Source: Bryobacterales bacterium (GTDB taxonomy: Bacteria; Acidobacteriota; Terriglobia; Bryobacterales; Bryobacteraceae). Taken from it: a DNA stretch of 7,596 nucleotides. The position numbers and the translations under genes were made by a program. Shown one piece after another: positions 5,939 through 7,596 of the stretch. A model generated the notes under the pieces. The model worked only from the letters and a program-made list of their open reading frames with translations, did no database searches and was not told where the DNA came from. The DNA lies in contig SHUN01000130.1 in NCBI GenBank assembly GCA_009697495.1, forward strand, positions 1 through 7,596, read 5' to 3'. Position 1 is the stretch's first letter. Every line of letters begins with the position of its first letter.

Positions 5939-6826
5939 TTACTTCCCGAAGTACCCATCATCCACGCTAATCGAATTCGCCTTCTTGATTGCTTCCACTT
6001 CGGCTTTCGCCAGTTCCGGACGCAATGTCTTCTCGATCTGGTCCTTCATCTCGGTCAGCGCCTTGTTTTTGCGCTCCTCCACCTTAATGACGTGGTACCC
6101 AAATGCCGACCGCACCGGATCGCCCACTTTGCCGATCGGCTGCGAAAATGCCGCCGTGTCAAACTCCGGCACCATCGATCCGCGCGCGAACTGCCCCAGA
6201 TCGCCGCCCTGCGCGCCCGTCCCCGTATCATCGGATTCGGTCTTCGCCAGCGCCGCGAAATCGCCGCCGCCGTCCAACTGCTTCTTCAACTCCTGGGCCT
6301 TCGCCATCGCCTCGGCGTCGGACAGTTCTTTCTGTCCTTCCCGCAACGGGACACGCGAATCTTTGAATCGCACCAAAATATGGCGCGCCTTCACTTCCTC
6401 GTATTCGTTTTTGTGCTCGTCGTAATATTTCTGCACCGCCGCGTCGTCCATCTTGACGCTCGTCTGCAGATCGCGGAACAACATCTGCGCCAGCATCTGA
6501 TCCTGCTGGAGCGAAATCTGTATCTTCGCCGCCGGCGTCTGGTCGATCTTGCGCTTCCGCGCCTCCTCGGCCATCAGCCGCAGTTCCGCATACTGCTCCG
6601 CCACTTTCCGCTTGTTCGGGCCTTTCGCCTCGGTCTGAATCTGCGGCGGCAGAGCGTTAATGAACTGCTCGTATTCGCTTTTGGAGACCTTCGTCGTCCC
6701 AATCGTCAGTACGACTGGGTCGGCGGCCTGCTCCAGCAGCGGTTTCGGCGCTGCCGTCTGGCCGTTCACTAGCATCTGAGAAAAAATGATGGCCGTGCTA
6801 AAGCCGAGATAACAAATGGGTTTCAT
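5939..6826 (-). CDS. Parvulin-type peptidyl-prolyl cis-trans isomerase (SurA/PrsA-like)
   Basis: This 295-residue exported foldase catalyses cis-trans isomerisation of peptidyl-prolyl bonds and assists folding of envelope proteins. A hydrophobic N-terminus (about 5-21) serves as a signal peptide. A SurA-N-like helical chaperone region follows (about 35-140), containing TKVSKSEYEQFINALP and EQYAELRLMAEEARKRKI. The parvulin domain spans about 146-250, with VKARHILVRF (His149), GGDLGQFARGSMVPEFDTAAF (Met218, Phe222) and FGYHVIKVEER (His245). These are the usual active-site positions, so it looks catalytically intact. A short helical tail ends the protein. The ribosome site AGAAAGG, seven bases before ATG 6826, supports the start. 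It heads the unit encoding two further exported proteins and diverges from the ABC exporter gene across 87 bp. Confidence 0.94.
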   Translation of the reverse strand: MKPICYLGFSTAIIFSQMLVNGQTAAPKPLLEQAADPVVLTIGTTKVSKSEYEQFINALPPQIQTEAKGPNKRKVAEQYAELRLMAEEARKRKIDQTPAAKIQISLQQDQMLAQMLFRDLQTSVKMDDAAVQKYYDEHKNEYEEVKARHILVRFKDSRVPLREGQKELSDAEAMAKAQELKKQLDGGGDFAALAKTESDDTGTGAQGGDLGQFARGSMVPEFDTAAFSQPIGKVGDPVRSAFGYHVIKVEERKNKALTEMKDQIEKTLRPELAKAEVEAIKKANSISVDDGYFGK

Positions 6827-6913
6827 CCTTGGACCTTTCTCCAGAATAGCTCGAATTCGCTCCCCGGCGCGGTAGATTGGAAATAACGGGCTTTTCCGGC
6901 CCCGGTTTTACAT
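6827..6913. promoter_or_regulatory. Divergent intergenic region between foldase and ABC exporter
   Basis: This 87-bp region must contain or border the promoters of both genes. The only clear signal is the foldase ribosome site (AGAAAGG on the minus strand, 6834-6840). TATTCT on the minus strand, a few bases further upstream, resembles a -10 box but lies too close to the ribosome site to leave much leader and has no -35 partner. No Shine-Dalgarno motif precedes ATG 6914. Confidence 0.4.
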
Positions 6914-7596
6914 ATGGCAACTGCCCAAAAATCAGCAAAAGTGCTTCGCCTCCGGGACCTCCTCCCGGACCTCCTCGCAATCGTCATCCCTCTCCGCGGA
7001 CAACTCTCCATCGGCGGCGTCCTCATCATCGTCAGCCGTTGCGCCAGCCTTGTCCTCCCGGCTTCCACCAAGTTCCTCATCGATGACATCATCGGTAAAG
7101 GCCGCCACGAAATGTTGACGCCGCTCGTCGCCGGAATCGTTGCAGCCACCCTCGTTCAGGCCGCCTGTTCCTTCACCGTCACCCAGATTCTCTCCAAGGC
7201 CGCCCAGCGCCTCATCGCCGAAATGCGCCGCCGAATTCAGATCCACGTCGGCCGTCTCCCCGTCGCCTATTTCGACAGAAACAAGACCGGCGAACTCGTA
7301 AACCGCATCATGTTCGACGTCGAAGGTCTTCGCAACCTGGTCGGCACCGGCCTTGTCGATTTCTGCGGCGGTCTGCTTACCGCCATCCTCGCCCTCGCCA
7401 TTCTTTTCACAACCAGCGCTCTGCTCACCGTGCTCGCCCTCATTATCGTCGTCTCTATCGCTTCCGCCATGTTCTTTGGCTTCAATCGCATGCGGCCGCT
7501 GTTCAAGGAACGCAGCAAGATCCAAGGCGAGATTACAGGCCGTCTCCAGGAAACGCTCAGCGGCGTCCGCGTTATCAAGGGCTACCACGCCGAAAC
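6914..7596 (+). CDS. ABC exporter, membrane domain, 3' end outside window (MsbA-like)
   Basis: The first 227 residues of a half-size ABC exporter are present; the ATP-binding domain would lie past the window end. Hydrophobic segments near 31-52, 69-90, 145-167 and 168-190 are the first membrane helices of the ABC_membrane fold. Conserved exporter landmarks are PVAYFDRNKTGELVNRIMFDVEGLR (starting at 116, shown by its YFDR..TGEL core) and the coupling-helix segment GRLQETLSGVRVIKGYHAE at 209-227. This class flips lipids such as lipid A precursors or exports lipophilic compounds; the substrate is not readable here. ATG 6914 is the first start after an in-frame TAA at 6884, though no Shine-Dalgarno motif is visible. 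Codons overwhelmingly end in C, unlike the G-ending style of the CNNM gene. The strongly acidic antisense ORF over this gene is a shadow. Confidence 0.93.
   Translation, partial: MATAQKSAKVLRLRDLLPDLLAIVIPLRGQLSIGGVLIIVSRCASLVLPASTKFLIDDIIGKGRHEMLTPLVAGIVAATLVQAACSFTVTQILSKAAQRLIAEMRRRIQIHVGRLPVAYFDRNKTGELVNRIMFDVEGLRNLVGTGLVDFCGGLLTAILALAILFTTSALLTVLALIIVVSIASAMFFGFNRMRPLFKERSKIQGEITGRLQETLSGVRVIKGYHAE
6953..6976 (+). repeat. 12-bp tandem duplication in the ABC exporter N-terminus
   Basis: cgggacctcctc (6953-6964) is followed directly by ccggacctcctc (6965-6976), matching at 11 of 12 positions and encoding RDLLPDLL-like residues 14-21. It is in frame, so the protein is not broken. Confidence 0.7.

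Noticed and set aside
6932..7588. Acidic 218-residue minus-strand ORF
   Set aside because: It is the mirror of the ABC exporter, whose GTC/CTC/ATC codons read as acidic residues on the other strand. The plus frame shows clear exporter motifs.

Overview
The window is G+C-rich bacterial chromosome with compact, overlapping genes. The gene types (an S45 penicillin-acylase-family hydrolase, a secreted DUF1080 protein, a parvulin foldase, a small secreted beta-rich protein) and the codon style suggest a soil Acidobacteriota of the Solibacter/Bryobacter kind. That assignment is inference from gene content; there is no rRNA or other marker. All intact genes belong to recognisable families, and I found no CRISPR array, tRNA, rRNA or intact mobile element.

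Layout: (1) Positions 1-2887, minus strand. A tightly packed transcription unit runs from an N-terminal-nucleophile acylase through a 20-codon mini-ORF and a small P-loop kinase to a further gene at the window edge that looks frame-disrupted. Successive units are joined by ATGA stop/start overlaps. The mini-ORF comes from a duplication of the last 54 bp of the acylase gene. (2) Positions 2898-4220, plus strand. A CNNM/CorC-type membrane protein (DUF21, CBS pair, CorC_HlyC domain) diverges from the acylase with only 10 bp between start codons. (3) Positions 4217 to about 4630, plus strand. This is a decayed DNA-alkylation-repair (AlkD-like HEAT-repeat) gene with an apparent frameshift, an in-frame stop and a lost C-terminus. 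About 230 bp without an assignable gene follow. (4) Positions 4863-6826, minus strand. This probable envelope-protein operon holds a SurA/PrsA-like peptidyl-prolyl isomerase, then a small secreted protein, then a DUF1080 protein. A hairpin lies in the 71-bp gap before the small protein. (5) Positions 6914-7596, plus strand. This is the 5' part of an ABC exporter (MsbA-like membrane domain) cut by the window end.

How the genes work together: the acylase and kinase are probably translationally coupled and may act on a common small-molecule pathway, but nothing here names the substrate. The foldase may help fold the two exported proteins encoded after it. The most unusual features are the duplicated acylase tail forming a mini-ORF bridge, and the alkylation-repair pseudogene whose internal stop is followed directly by an in-frame ATG. 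I see no convincing wholly new multi-gene system.
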